Origin: Parabacteroides sp. TM07-1AC
GTDB lineage: Bacteria > Bacteroidota > Bacteroidia > Bacteroidales > Tannerellaceae
Length of the DNA: 64,000 nucleotides
Reading direction: 5' to 3'
Assembly: GCF_003480915.1 (NCBI RefSeq)
Contig: NZ_QUKD01000002.1
Coordinates: 253,629 to 317,628, forward strand
Shown in pieces: positions 15,658 to 24,331 of the stretch. Both the position numbers and the translations under genes were made by a program. The number at the start of each line of letters is the position of its first letter. The stretch's first letter is position 1. The notes below the pieces were generated by a model. The model saw only the letters and a program-made list of their open reading frames with translations. It was not told the DNA's origin and did not search any database.

Positions 15658-16545
15658 TTATAAGTGTATCTGCAACCCGAAAGAAACCGGATGGAGTGCC
15701 GGCCCTTTATTGTTCTCGAACATTTCGATAGGAGAATATTTGCAGTAAACGCCCATACAGCCGACACCCGCCTGGAAAAGGAGATCCATTGTCACGGGAC
15801 GCAGGTTCATGCCGCCATCCATCTTCTGCTTCCTGGTCTTTCCACTTCCGTCTTCATAAACAATTTTGGATGAAGAGGTAGTCTTGATTACGGCGACAAC
15901 ACCACCGGAGATAAAGAAACGTGGGCGGTGCCGTACCTTCTTGGTCTGCCACTCCAGTAGGACGGGAATGGTGACACTGGTCATATTCAACTTGCTTTTC
16001 TTATAGGTGATACCATCGGCGGCAGGAACTAACTGAGTGACACCGTCCACCTCCTGAAAATGAACATTCCCGTCGATGCGGTAACGGTTCCAGCGCAGAC
16101 CGGCACCGGTCACTACCGCCCAGTTGTAGCGGGAGAATGGAAGGCTAAATTCCATAAAGTTAAGATTGTATTCCAGCGAGTTACCTTTGCGCAGGGACAC
16201 ATCGTCTCCTGTAAAGCTGTTGAAGCCCATACCGAAGCCCGCCCAGTGTGCGGAGAAATCACGATCCCAGGTAGGAAGAGGAATGTTAAGCGTCTTGATA
16301 TGTTTGCGTCGCTCGTAGCTCTGCCCGTCACGGTATTGTCCTTCGAAGACCATTTCGTCGTCTATCTCGGTGCCGTCTTCCTGTTCTTCATAAACGCGGA
16401 CTTTCATCCGGTCGCCGTTATCCTTTACTTCTATGCGTTTCTTTTCCAACCGGAAGATTGTATCGGCCGGCATTGGTCCGGCTTCGGCAGCCAGCAAGCC
16501 CATCACAGGGAGAAAGGCTGCCACGATCAGTAATAATCTTTTCAT
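15658..16545 (-). CDS. Outer-membrane beta-barrel protein (porin-like, PorT-type)
   Basis: The 295-residue product has a signal peptide ending near LLAAEAG. A charged N-terminal stretch (residues about 30-85) is followed by alternating amphipathic strands to the C-terminus (HWAGFGMGFNSF, VVTGAGLRWNRYRI, PVTMDLLFQAGVGCMGVYCKY), typical of Bacteroidetes outer-membrane beta-barrels. It is the last gene of a four-gene operon headed by the ECF sigma factor at 17576-18085. Probably an outer-membrane target of that sigma factor; no transport substrate can be named. Confidence 0.75.
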   Translation of the reverse strand: MKRLLLIVAAFLPVMGLLAAEAGPMPADTIFRLEKKRIEVKDNGDRMKVRVYEEQEDGTEIDDEMVFEGQYRDGQSYERRKHIKTLNIPLPTWDRDFSAHWAGFGMGFNSFTGDDVSLRKGNSLEYNLNFMEFSLPFSRYNWAVVTGAGLRWNRYRIDGNVHFQEVDGVTQLVPAADGITYKKSKLNMTSVTIPVLLEWQTKKVRHRPRFFISGGVVAVIKTTSSSKIVYEDGSGKTRKQKMDGGMNLRPVTMDLLFQAGVGCMGVYCKYSPIEMFENNKGPALHPVSFGLQIHL

Positions 16546-16565
16546 CTTTGTATTGTTTTATTCGT

Positions 16566-17039
16566 TTATAAATCTTTTTTGGTGAAGAGGATCGTGATCA
16601 GGTCGTCGCTGTCCAGATCTCCTTCGATATAAACCAGGGTAATCACTCCTTTGGAGCTGACCTTGAAGAGGACAAAGCGGTTGATGTCTGCCTCCTTACC
16701 GGGTAGCTGGTAGTAGGCGGAGATAACGCCGCCGTCGTCGGTCACTTCCTTGATCTTCCGGGCCCCCTTCTGATCGGCTTCCAGGCATTGGCGGGTGAAG
16801 CGCAGGGCGTCGGGATCGTTCTTGATCGTGATGCTCTTATACCGGGTCATGCCGTAAGTTTCGAGCATCTCGTTGGATAGTTCGACCATCGTTACATTTT
16901 TCTTCCGGCCGTAACGCTGGAAAACATCCTGTATTTTCAGGTCTTTTTGCAGAACCTCTGCATCTGTTGCCCCTGCTCCGAAAGGCAGCAGGAAAAGGGC
17001 TGCCAGCAATACGAGTAATGTGTATCTTATCTGTTTCAT
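16566..17039 (-). CDS. Small exported protein of a Bacteroidetes-specific family
   Basis: The 157-residue protein has a signal peptide (about 1-24, ending AGATD) and a mixed alpha/beta mature part with YGRKKNVTMVELSNEML and LVYIEGDLDSDDLITIL. The pattern is like small DUF4252- or DUF6108-type proteins found after ECF sigma and anti-sigma genes, but the exact family is not certain. It lies between the anti-sigma-like gene (12-base gap) and the beta-barrel gene (20-base gap). Function is unknown. Confidence 0.6.
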   Translation of the reverse strand: MKQIRYTLLVLLAALFLLPFGAGATDAEVLQKDLKIQDVFQRYGRKKNVTMVELSNEMLETYGMTRYKSITIKNDPDALRFTRQCLEADQKGARKIKEVTDDGGVISAYYQLPGKEADINRFVLFKVSSKGVITLVYIEGDLDSDDLITILFTKKDL

Positions 17040-17051
17040 CGCTACATGTTT

Positions 17052-17579
17052 TTATTCGTCTTCACTAAATATGGAACCGAGTTCCTTTAACTGGTTATCG
17101 ATAATCCGGCGGTCGGCTTCATCGCTGTCTTCCTCGGGAAAATATTCGTCAGCAGGAGTGGCCACCTCATGCAACGCCTCGAAAGCAGAAGACCGTACCT
17201 TATGGATATCGGTATAACACCGACCGTTTATCACTACATAATTATCCGAACAGAAACAGGGGTCGGTCGGATACAACAATTGGCTGATCCCCAGCAGTGC
17301 CACCACACAAGCTGCCACCGTAGACAGAAGATATACGATCGACCGCCGGCTCATCGCAAAACGCTTCACAGCCGGTGTCGTGGCTGTCACCTCCGCCCAT
17401 ATCTCTTCTGCCGGATCGTGCTGCGCTGCAATCTCCTCATCAAAGTATGCGAACAGCGGACGGTAGGCGGACAGATGTTCCGGAACGTTCGCCCCTGCAA
17501 AGAAACGGCGGAGTTCGCGTTCCTCGGCTGCCGAAGTTTCTCCTTCAAAATACCGGTTTAATACCTCTTCTATATTCAT
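17052..17579 (-). CDS. Anti-sigma-factor-like membrane protein
   Basis: 175 residues. The N-terminus (MNIEEVLNRYFEGETSAAEE) has the short helical form of Bacteroidetes anti-sigma proteins. One membrane segment follows at about 80-102 (IVYLLSTVAACVVALLGIS), then a C-terminal periplasmic part with two cysteines close together (DPCFCSDN). It overlaps the sigma factor stop by ATGA, so the two are translationally coupled. It probably holds its sigma factor at the inner membrane. No FecR domain is present. Confidence 0.7.
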   Translation of the reverse strand: MNIEEVLNRYFEGETSAAEERELRRFFAGANVPEHLSAYRPLFAYFDEEIAAQHDPAEEIWAEVTATTPAVKRFAMSRRSIVYLLSTVAACVVALLGISQLLYPTDPCFCSDNYVVINGRCYTDIHKVRSSAFEALHEVATPADEYFPEEDSDEADRRIIDNQLKELGSIFSEDE

Positions 17580-18085
17580 AACTGCTCCTGTTTGTTTAAC
17601 TGTAAAAATTGTTCCCGTATCTTTTTCCTGGCCCTTGAAAGGTTGCTGCGGACGGCTTCGATGGCTGATCCTGTTATTTCCGCGATCTCGGACAGTTCGT
17701 AGCCTTCCACGTCTTTCATCCGGATGATAGTCTGCTGCACGGTGGGCAACCCGGCAATCAGTTCGCGGATACGGGCGGCGGCATCCTTTTGTTCCAACAG
17801 CTCTGCCGGCGAACGACTTCCCGAGTCGATCGACAAGGTGTCGATGTCGGGGCCTTCCGGACGGCGTGCTCTCAGTTTATCCAGCGTCAGATTCTTGGTG
17901 ACTTGCATCGCCAGGGCTTCCACACTATGATAACCGTCCAGCTTCTCGCGGATATACCAGAGCTTCAGGAAAGCCTCCTGCACGATATCCTCGGCGTCGG
18001 CTCTCTCCTGCGTCAGTTTCAGGGAAAAGTTGATCAGCTTTTCCCGGAGTGGCAGTACGGTTATTTTAAACGTTTCAAGTTCCAT
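17576..18085 (-). CDS. ECF-type RNA polymerase sigma factor
   Basis: From the Met of MELETFKITVLPLREKL the protein has 169 residues, normal for ECF sigma-70 factors. Region 2 is DAEDIVQEAFLKLWYIREKL and region 4 is LPTVQQTIIRMKDVEGYELSEIAEITGS ending in AVRSNLSRARKKIRE. The frame stays open to 18184, but that extra start would cross the promoter of the divergent gene at 18183 and is rejected. Its stop overlaps the anti-sigma start. It should direct transcription of this operon and perhaps others in response to an envelope signal. Confidence 0.88.
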   Translation of the reverse strand: MELETFKITVLPLREKLINFSLKLTQERADAEDIVQEAFLKLWYIREKLDGYHSVEALAMQVTKNLTLDKLRARRPEGPDIDTLSIDSGSRSPAELLEQKDAAARIRELIAGLPTVQQTIIRMKDVEGYELSEIAEITGSAIEAVRSNLSRARKKIREQFLQLNKQEQL

Positions 18086-18155
18086 TCTGTTTATATGACG
18101 GCAAAGGAAAGAAAACATAACATCAATATTCCAGTTTTTTGCCAGAATTATTGCA

Positions 18156-18163
18156 TAACTTTG
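18156..18163 (+). promoter_or_regulatory. -7 box before the response regulator
   Basis: TAACTTTG matches TAnnTTTG, 19 bases before the ATG at 18183. Confidence 0.65.
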
Positions 18164-18182
18164 TAAACAAACAAGATAGCTC

Positions 18183-18863
18183 ATGAAAATTCTGATTGTA
18201 GAAGACGAAGATTCTTTACGTGAAATAATGATCCGTTCGTTGGAGAAGGAGCGTTACGTCGTGGAAAGTGCCGCCAACTATAACGAAGCATTATTGAAGA
18301 TCAATGATTATGATTACGACTGTATCGTGTTGGACATCATGCTTCCAGGTGGCAGCGGGCTCGATCTGCTTGAAGAGCTTAAAAAGATGCGGAAGAAGGA
18401 TAGTGTCATCATCGTCTCTGCCAAAGACTCGATCGAAGACAAAGTGACGGGCCTCGACCTGGGTGCGGACGACTACCTGACGAAGCCGTTCCACCTGGCA
18501 GAACTGAATGCGCGTATTAAATGTATCATCCGCCGCAAGCAGCAGGACGGCGAACTGCATATCAACCTGTCCAACATCACTGTCTATCCGGATCGTCGTG
18601 CCGTATATATCAATGAAGAGGAACTGGCTTTGAACCGGAAGGAGTTCGACCTGCTGTATTATTTTGTCACCAATCCCGACCGTCTGATCAGTAAAGGAGC
18701 GCTTGCCGAGTCCATCTGGGGGGATTATATCGACCAGGCGGATAGTTTCGACTTCATCTACAGCCAGGTGAAGAATCTGCGCAAGAAGTTGAAGTCAGTC
18801 GGGGCTGTCCCGGAAATAAAGGCCGTATACGGTTATGGCTACAAAATGGTAAATGAAGAATAG
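18183..18863 (+). CDS. OmpR-family response regulator
   Basis: The 226-residue protein has a receiver domain (1-120) with the acidic pocket VEDED, phospho-acceptor Asp51 (CIVLDIMLPGG) and the conserved Lys in DDYLTKPF, then a winged-helix DNA-binding domain (about 130-226; ALNRKEFDLLYYFV, KAVYGYGYKM). The histidine kinase gene begins 3 bases after the stop. Three PepSY-like exported proteins lie directly downstream and are the likely regulated genes. Confidence 0.93.
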   Translation: MKILIVEDEDSLREIMIRSLEKERYVVESAANYNEALLKINDYDYDCIVLDIMLPGGSGLDLLEELKKMRKKDSVIIVSAKDSIEDKVTGLDLGADDYLTKPFHLAELNARIKCIIRRKQQDGELHINLSNITVYPDRRAVYINEEELALNRKEFDLLYYFVTNPDRLISKGALAESIWGDYIDQADSFDFIYSQVKNLRKKLKSVGAVPEIKAVYGYGYKMVNEE

Positions 18864-18866
18864 CCG

Positions 18867-20132
18867 ATGAAACTGATCCACTATACATTCCGCAACCTGT
18901 CCATCCCGTTGCTGATCATTCTAACGGCGTGGGCATGTTGTTTCTATTTCGTTATCATGCATGAAATAGACGACGAGACCAACGACAGCCTGGAAAATTA
19001 CAAGGAGATCATCATCAAGACGGTACTTGCCGACAGCACGCTCCTGCATGACCATGTGGATATAATGACTAAATATTATATCCGCGAAGTCCCCGAATCA
19101 GAAGCCGATCTGGATAAAGACGAGTTTTTCGATTCAACAACTTACATCGAAATAGAGATGGAAGATGAACCAGTACGTGTGTTACGCACCTGGTTCATGA
19201 CAGCCGACCGGAAATATTACGAACTGACGATCGAAACCTCCACCCTCGAAAAAGAGGATATGGCGGAAGCAATCTTTGTGAGTATCATTATTCTATATGT
19301 AAGCCTTTTGTGTTGCATCCTGCTGGTATCGCATTTCGTATTCAAGTCCAGTTTCCGCCCGCTTTATACGTTGGTAAAATGGTTGAAAGAATACCGGCCC
19401 GGAAAACAACAGGCTCCATTGATAAACCAAACCAAGGTGGAAGAGTTCAAGATACTGAACCAGGCTATCCAGACGGCAACCAACCGGAGCACGGAAATGT
19501 ATAACCAGCAAAAACAATTTGTAGAGAATGCTTCTCACGAGCTGCAAACCCCGCTTGCCATCTGCATGAATAAACTGGAACTGCTCAGCGAAAACCCCGA
19601 CTGCACGGAAGAGCAACTATCCGAAATAGCCGGGATCAACCATACGCTTCGGGGCATCATCAAAATGAACAAGTCTTTGCTGCTTCTTTCGCGTATCGAC
19701 AATAAACAGTTCCCCGATACTTCCGAGATAGACTTCAATAAACTGATCGATAAATATTTGCCGGACTTCGAGGATATGTATGAATACAAGAATATACATA
19801 TCACCTATACCGAAACCGGTACATTAATATATACAATGAATGAATCGTTGGCCTCTACCCTGCTCAGCAATCTTTTAAAGAATGCTTTTATACATAATAT
19901 AGAAAGCGGATCGATCGCCATTTCGGTAACCGGCCGGACACTGACAATATCAAACAGCAGTGAAAGCACCGGACTGAATGAAGCGACCTTATTCAATCGT
20001 TTCGAAAAGCAAACGCATAAGAAAGAATCGACAGGATTGGGATTAGCTATCGTTAAGTCGATCACCTCCATTTATGGAATAGATATAAAATATAAGTACG
20101 ATGGCTTGCATAAATTCATTTTAACATTCTAA
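18867..20132 (+). CDS. Sensor histidine kinase
   Basis: A 421-residue membrane kinase with an N-terminal segment (about 11-31), a small acidic periplasmic domain (about 32-130), a second segment (about 138-160), HisKA with FVENASHELQTPLAI (His about 224), and a HATPase domain (N box LLSNLLKNAFIHN, G box ESTGLGLAIVKSI). It partners the response regulator 3 bases upstream. The stimulus is unknown. Paired PepSY-like proteins downstream suggest an envelope-protein or divalent-cation-related signal, but that is only inference. Confidence 0.92.
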   Translation: MKLIHYTFRNLSIPLLIILTAWACCFYFVIMHEIDDETNDSLENYKEIIIKTVLADSTLLHDHVDIMTKYYIREVPESEADLDKDEFFDSTTYIEIEMEDEPVRVLRTWFMTADRKYYELTIETSTLEKEDMAEAIFVSIIILYVSLLCCILLVSHFVFKSSFRPLYTLVKWLKEYRPGKQQAPLINQTKVEEFKILNQAIQTATNRSTEMYNQQKQFVENASHELQTPLAICMNKLELLSENPDCTEEQLSEIAGINHTLRGIIKMNKSLLLLSRIDNKQFPDTSEIDFNKLIDKYLPDFEDMYEYKNIHITYTETGTLIYTMNESLASTLLSNLLKNAFIHNIESGSIAISVTGRTLTISNSSESTGLNEATLFNRFEKQTHKKESTGLGLAIVKSITSIYGIDIKYKYDGLHKFILTF

Positions 20133-20202
20133 TGGGGTGGTTTTCCCAAATCTTTCCCAAATGTCTCCTTTTCTTTGCAGTATAAATTAAAAGAAGAATG
20201 TT

Positions 20203-20643
20203 ATGAAGAAGTTTGGATTAATTCTGGCCAGCCTGTTATTATCTGTCATGGCCATTTTCGCTGATAACGAAAAGGTAACAAGAGACAAATCGGTTTTGCC
20301 TTCTGTATGTCGGAATTTCATCACTGCCAATTTCGGACAAACGGATATTTCGCATATTAAGATCGAGAGTAATCTATTGGGTGTTAAAGGATACGATGTC
20401 ATCCTGACGAACGGAACAAATATCGAGTTCGACAAGTCCGGTGAATGGAAAGAGATTGAAGCGCGTCACGCATCTATCCCATTAAGTGTTTTACCGGAAA
20501 GAATAGCGGATTATATCCGGAAAAACTTTCCCGACAATACTGTTGTTTCAGTAGATAAAGATACACGTGAATATGAGGTCAAGCTAAACACAGACCTCGA
20601 ACTCAAGTTCGACCGTAACGGCAATTTTAAAAAGTTTGATTAA
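20203..20643 (+). CDS. PepSY-like periplasmic protein
   Basis: The 146-residue product has a signal peptide (ending MAIFAD) and two PepSY-like/DUF2874 repeats (about 30-90 and 95-146), each with a helix followed by strands such as YDVILTNGTNIEFDKSGEWK and YEVKLNTDLELKFDRNGNFK. These proteins resemble beta-lactamase-inhibitor-protein folds. It is 70 bases downstream of the kinase and first of three related genes. No enzyme function is expected. Confidence 0.8.
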   Translation: MKKFGLILASLLLSVMAIFADNEKVTRDKSVLPSVCRNFITANFGQTDISHIKIESNLLGVKGYDVILTNGTNIEFDKSGEWKEIEARHASIPLSVLPERIADYIRKNFPDNTVVSVDKDTREYEVKLNTDLELKFDRNGNFKKFD

Positions 20644-20666
20644 TAACAGAACAAAAAGAAAGAAAT

Positions 20667-21515
20667 ATGAGAACAAAATTATCTGTATTAGCATTAGTAA
20701 TGTGTGGTTTACTGGCTTTTACAAGCTGTGATGATGATGACAACAACTACCTGCCTGACCAGACAGTCACTAAGGCATTCGATACCAAATATCCGGATGC
20801 AGGAAAAGTGGAATGGGAAACCAAGAGCGGCTACGAAGTGGCAGATTTTCATATAAGCGGCAACGATGCAGAAGCTTGGTTCGACAATAAAGGCAACTGG
20901 TTGATGACAAAGACCGAAATCAATTTCGGCCTGCTTCCGGAAGCCGTACGCAAAGACCTGCGGGCCAATGAATATGCCGATTGGAAATATACTGACTTCG
21001 ATAAGCTCGAACGTTCCAATGCAGCCACAATATATGTGATCGAAGCCGAACAGGGAGAAAAGGAAGTCGATCTGTATTATGCCGAAGACGGCACGCTCAT
21101 AAAAGTAGTCAACGATACCGACGATGACAACAGCCACTTCCAACCGACTACCATTCCACAGGCTATCACAGACGCAATCAACGAAATGTATGCAGGTGCC
21201 ACTATCGTCGATTTCGACCAGGAAAAGAATGGCTTCGAGGTGGATATTCTTCACAACAGCATTTACAAAGACGTATATTTCAATGCTGCCAATGAATGGA
21301 TTTCTACCGAATGGGACATCACGGAAGATAAAGTACCGGCTATTGTCATGAATGCCCTCAAAGCTTCCGACTATAAAAATTACCGGATCGAAGATATAGA
21401 TCAGATCGAAAAGCCGGCAGGAACATTTTACCTGTTTGAACTGGAACAGGGCGACAATGATGTTGAAGTAACGATCAGTGCCGAAGGGAACATAGAGAAT
21501 GTCCGCAAAGATTAA
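20667..21515 (+). CDS. PepSY-like lipoprotein with four half-domains
   Basis: A 282-residue lipoprotein (lipobox LAFTSC, Cys about 20). Two PepSY-like modules follow. The second (about 150-282: FDQEKNGFEVDIL, NEWISTEWDI, IEKPAGTFYLFELEQ) is closely similar to the whole mature part of the protein at 21638. The mature protein is strongly acidic, with DDDDNN next to the lipid anchor. It is 23 bases after the previous gene. Internal duplication is clear. A role in protein or metal binding at the envelope is possible. Confidence 0.8.
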   Translation: MRTKLSVLALVMCGLLAFTSCDDDDNNYLPDQTVTKAFDTKYPDAGKVEWETKSGYEVADFHISGNDAEAWFDNKGNWLMTKTEINFGLLPEAVRKDLRANEYADWKYTDFDKLERSNAATIYVIEAEQGEKEVDLYYAEDGTLIKVVNDTDDDNSHFQPTTIPQAITDAINEMYAGATIVDFDQEKNGFEVDILHNSIYKDVYFNAANEWISTEWDITEDKVPAIVMNALKASDYKNYRIEDIDQIEKPAGTFYLFELEQGDNDVEVTISAEGNIENVRKD

Positions 21516-21569
21516 CTATGTAAAAAGAACTTTGTAGATAGTCTATTTGTTTCTTACGAGAATAAACTG

Positions 21570-21613
21570 CACGAATACAATGGCTGAACCTCCATTGTGT
21601 TCGTGTTTTCTTT
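21570..21613 (+). terminator. Rho-independent terminator
   Basis: CACGAATACAATGG pairs with CCATTGTGTTCGTG (one mismatch) across an 8-base loop and is followed by TTTTCTTTT. It lies between the second and third PepSY-like genes, so the third gene probably needs its own promoter or read-through. Confidence 0.85.
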
Positions 21614-21637
21614 TATAAACAATTAAAATTAAACGTC

Positions 21638-22087
21638 ATGAAAGAAAAACTATCTGTTTTAGCTATTCTCGTATGTTGTATTTCCCTGTTTACCGGCTGC
21701 AATGATCATCAGAAGAAAGTAAATAAGACCGTCGAAATCCCACAGGCTCTCCAAAACTTTATCTCTACCAAGTATCCGCAGGCTACAGTCCTGAAGTTCG
21801 ATCAGGAAAAGAAGGGCACAGAAGTGGATATAAAAGACAAAGACATTAACAAAGAGGTTGTATTCAATGATAAGAACGAATGGATAAGCACCAAATGGGA
21901 CACTCGTCCGGAAGATGTGCCTGTTGCCGTGATGGATGAACTGGCCAGCTCCGCCTACAATCAATACAAAGTGTTGGAAGTGGATGCGATAGAAAAACCG
22001 GCAGGTATGTTCTATACATTCGAACTGAAAATGGATAATAACGAAGTAAAGCTGACTTTTGACGCGGAGGGACAACTCGTGGAGTAA
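21638..22087 (+). CDS. PepSY-like lipoprotein
   Basis: The 149-residue protein has a lipobox (LFTGC, Cys about 21) and one two-part PepSY-like module with FDQEKKGTEVDIKD, NEWISTKWDTRPEDV and IEKPAGMFYTFEL. It closely matches the C-terminal half of the preceding protein, which shows descent from a common unit by duplication. It stands after a terminator and so may be expressed separately. Confidence 0.8.
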   Translation: MKEKLSVLAILVCCISLFTGCNDHQKKVNKTVEIPQALQNFISTKYPQATVLKFDQEKKGTEVDIKDKDINKEVVFNDKNEWISTKWDTRPEDVPVAVMDELASSAYNQYKVLEVDAIEKPAGMFYTFELKMDNNEVKLTFDAEGQLVE

Positions 22088-22191
22088 CGGGCAGTTTATA
22101 TTATCTGTCGAAAGCCTTACCAATAAAGAGACAGTGTCCTGCCAGCGGTAATAGTAAAAGGTTAAATACACAGTAAAAAAGTAGCCTCCCC

Positions 22192-22222
22192 AGTAAGGTA
22201 AAACACTTTATAGAGGAGGCTA
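22192..22222 (-). terminator. Terminator between convergent genes
   Basis: TAGCCTCC and GGAGGCTA form an 8-bp stem. Read on the minus strand it is followed by CTTTTTTAC, so it serves mainly the gene at 22244-22876. Confidence 0.6.
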
Positions 22223-22243
22223 TAATTTATAAAGTATAATCGC

Positions 22244-22876
22244 TTATTTGAAATGGAACTTCTCCCAGGTATATACTTTCGGAGACTCTTTTATAAAAGG
22301 CGTTACATTCTTTCGGTCCTCCCGGCTAAGATACAAGGGAGTTGTATACGTGGCCGTCAGTGTCAGGTTATCGGGACTTAAACTGTACTGTATCAGATCC
22401 ATATCCAAACGGGATGTAGCATCTAGAAAGGCGGTACTGTTCTTATCCGCATCCTCTTTCATAAACCAATCGGCAGAAACCGGAGTGAACAAATCAGAAG
22501 CAGCCAACGGTTCCCATTCAGTAGTAAAAAAGTCTACCTGGCTGTCAGCTACCGGACCATTCACCGTTTTCACCATACAAATCACATTCGTATTATTCAC
22601 TAACGGCAATAACTTCATTTCGATAGTACTCCGTTCGGTAGCCTGCAGCAATAAATAATCAGAGGTCAGCTTCTTCAAGGTAGAAAAGCCATTCATCGTA
22701 TTTTTCAAACGGGCTTCCTTACCCGATTTATACAAATCGATTAAATCTTTACGCCAGGCATTTTCCAGTTGAGGAATATTACTGTCCGGCATGGATACAA
22801 ATAAAGCATCCATCTCCTGCGCTTTCACCCCAAAAGCAAAAGCACAAATCAATATAGAAAAAATAAGTCGTTTCAT
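22244..22876 (-). CDS. DUF3256-type exported protein
   Basis: From the Met at 22876 the protein has 211 residues and a clean signal peptide (MKRLIFSILICAFAFGVKAQ). An ATG four codons earlier (22888) overlaps the end of the vapD-like gene and is the alternative. The mature part opens with MDALFVSMPDSNIPQLE and has no known catalytic motif. It resembles the Bacteroidetes DUF3256 family. It directly follows the vapD-like gene on the same strand. Function is unknown. Confidence 0.7.
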   Translation of the reverse strand: MKRLIFSILICAFAFGVKAQEMDALFVSMPDSNIPQLENAWRKDLIDLYKSGKEARLKNTMNGFSTLKKLTSDYLLLQATERSTIEMKLLPLVNNTNVICMVKTVNGPVADSQVDFFTTEWEPLAASDLFTPVSADWFMKEDADKNSTAFLDATSRLDMDLIQYSLSPDNLTLTATYTTPLYLSREDRKNVTPFIKESPKVYTWEKFHFK

Positions 22877-22877
22877 T

Positions 22878-23162
22878 CTATTTGCCATTTTTTATAATAT
22901 CAGTAAAATCAGACCAGTCTTCAACTTTAAAGGCTCTGATATCTCTTACCGACTTTCTAAACCACTCAATACCCGACAATGCATTGATTGCCTGATAAAT
23001 CGTAGCCAAATTATTATCAGTGGATAAGTACACACTCCCCTGTGTCCAAAGAAAACCATATTGTTTCAATACAGCTCTCACTTCAACATAAGCATTATTG
23101 TAAGGTTCTCCATAGTTCTTTTTAAGGTCACCTATGGTTAAATCAAAAGCTATTGCATACAT
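22878..23162 (-). CDS. vapD: VapD-like endoribonuclease
   Basis: The 94-residue protein matches the VapD family of Cas2-like ferredoxin-fold RNases: [15 protein letters not shown] with the conserved Asp7, a central [22 protein letters not shown], and a C-terminal [18 protein letters not shown]. Characterised VapD proteins (Helicobacter, Haemophilus) cleave RNA and in Haemophilus pair with the antitoxin VapX. The upstream gene on the same strand encodes a small basic-to-neutral beta-rich protein and overlaps the vapD start by 13 bases, the layout of a toxin-antitoxin pair. It is full length. Confidence 0.85.
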   Translation of the reverse strand: MYAIAFDLTIGDLKKNYGEPYNNAYVEVRAVLKQYGFLWTQGSVYLSTDNNLATIYQAINALSGIEWFRKSVRDIRAFKVEDWSDFTDIIKNGK

Positions 23163-23353
23163 AAGCCAGTCTTATTTATCGGTTTAAAGAAACGAAGTTG
23201 ACCGAAGAACATACGCCCGTCATCTGCCTTTATAGTGATAACTGTTCCGTTAAAAGGATTGTCTTCCACATCTGTAACAACCCCGGCAAGCCAGTCATCC
23301 AAACCTGTAAGATCAGGTGAAACCTGTACTTTATCTCCTGTTTTCATATCCAT
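23150..23353 (-). CDS. Small SH3/KOW-like protein, possible antitoxin partner of VapD
   Basis: The 67-residue protein reads as a small beta-barrel: [51 protein letters not shown]. Glycine placement and alternating hydrophobics are like SH3 or KOW domains. It overlaps the vapD-like gene by 13 bases on the same strand and is upstream of it. Position and size fit an antitoxin such as VapX, but I do not recognise direct similarity to a described antitoxin, so the role is inferred from context. Confidence 0.6.
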   Translation of the reverse strand: MDMKTGDKVQVSPDLTGLDDWLAGVVTDVEDNPFNGTVITIKADDGRMFFGQLRFFKPINKTGLCMQ

Positions 23354-23390
23354 ATACTATTTTGTATGTACAAAAATAATAGAATAACCT

Positions 23391-24287
23391 TTAGCGTGTA
23401 CCCAGATATAAGAATATCATTCCTAATAATACTAAAAAGAGATCTATCGCCTTGCTCTTTAAGTTTTTTTCATGGAAGAAGAGCGCTCCGGCGACAAAAG
23501 TGACCAACACATTGCTACGGCGTATCATGGATACGATCGAGATCATTGAATCGGGGAAGCTCAGAGCATAAAAGTAAATCCAGTCGGCAATGATCAGGAA
23601 GACGGAAATAAAGACGATATTCCAGAGCCAAACAAACGGTGTACTCTTTTTCCGCTGCGGATACCATAACAATAACAGGATCGGCAGCATGATCAGACAT
23701 TGATATACATTAAACCAGACCTGTACCGTCATCACATCCATACTCCCCATCAGATACTTGTCGTATAAACCGCTCATAGCACCGGTCAGGATAGAAATCA
23801 CCGTGAAAAAGATCCATTTATTATGGGTGAAATTAATCCCCTCTTTCTTTCCGGAAGAGGAAAGCATATAAAAAGAAGCGATCGAAAGCAACACACCGAT
23901 CCATTGGTACAGATTCAGCCGTTCACCGAAAATAACCATCGCACCGACCAGCGTAAGTACCGGCTGGGTCGCCTTGATCGGTCCGGTGATTGTTAGCGGT
24001 AAATGCTTCAATGCAAAATAACCGGAGATCCAGGATGATAATACGATTACCGCCTTAATCAACACCGCTACATGTGTTTCAAAGGAAACGCGCGGAACAT
24101 AAAACATCGTACCGTCCAGCACATTGGTGTAGAACGATAAAAGTATGAAAGGAACGAAGATAAGACTGCTTATCAACGTATTCAGAAACAACACCGGAAT
24201 TACGGCATTCCCATTCAGGGAAATCTTCTTATTCACCTCATAACATCCCAGCAGGAATGCTGAGGCAAATGCTAATGCTACCCACAT
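23391..24287 (-). CDS. EamA-family (DMT) transporter
   Basis: 298 residues with about 10 membrane segments in two EamA halves (LKHLPLTITGPIKATQPVLT near the end of the first half; YALSFPDSMISIVSMIRRSN in the second). Such proteins export metabolites. A heptanucleotide repeat array directly precedes the ATG on the coding strand (24289-24330). Substrate cannot be inferred. It sits between truA upstream and the small VapD partner downstream. Confidence 0.85.
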   Translation of the reverse strand: MWVALAFASAFLLGCYEVNKKISLNGNAVIPVLFLNTLISSLIFVPFILLSFYTNVLDGTMFYVPRVSFETHVAVLIKAVIVLSSWISGYFALKHLPLTITGPIKATQPVLTLVGAMVIFGERLNLYQWIGVLLSIASFYMLSSSGKKEGINFTHNKWIFFTVISILTGAMSGLYDKYLMGSMDVMTVQVWFNVYQCLIMLPILLLLWYPQRKKSTPFVWLWNIVFISVFLIIADWIYFYALSFPDSMISIVSMIRRSNVLVTFVAGALFFHEKNLKSKAIDLFLVLLGMIFLYLGTR

Positions 24288-24288
24288 A

Positions 24289-24330
24289 ACAGTTGACAGT
24301 TGATAGTTGACAATTGACAGTTAATAGTTT
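24289..24330. repeat. Heptanucleotide tandem array
   Basis: Six 7-bp units: ACAGTTG, ACAGTTG, ATAGTTG, ACAATTG, ACAGTTA, ATAGTTT. The array fills the space between the start codon of the EamA gene (24287) and the stop of truA (24332). A similar array lies at 36910-36988. Confidence 0.8.
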
Positions 24331-24331
24331 A

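Noticed and set aside
18086-18184. Upstream extension of the ECF sigma factor to 18184
   Set aside because: It would run through the -7 box of the divergent response regulator and add residues absent in the family; start at 18085 is preferred.
22878-23162. cas2 gene
   Set aside because: The Cas2-like fold is shared, but no cas1 or repeat array exists and the motifs are those of VapD.
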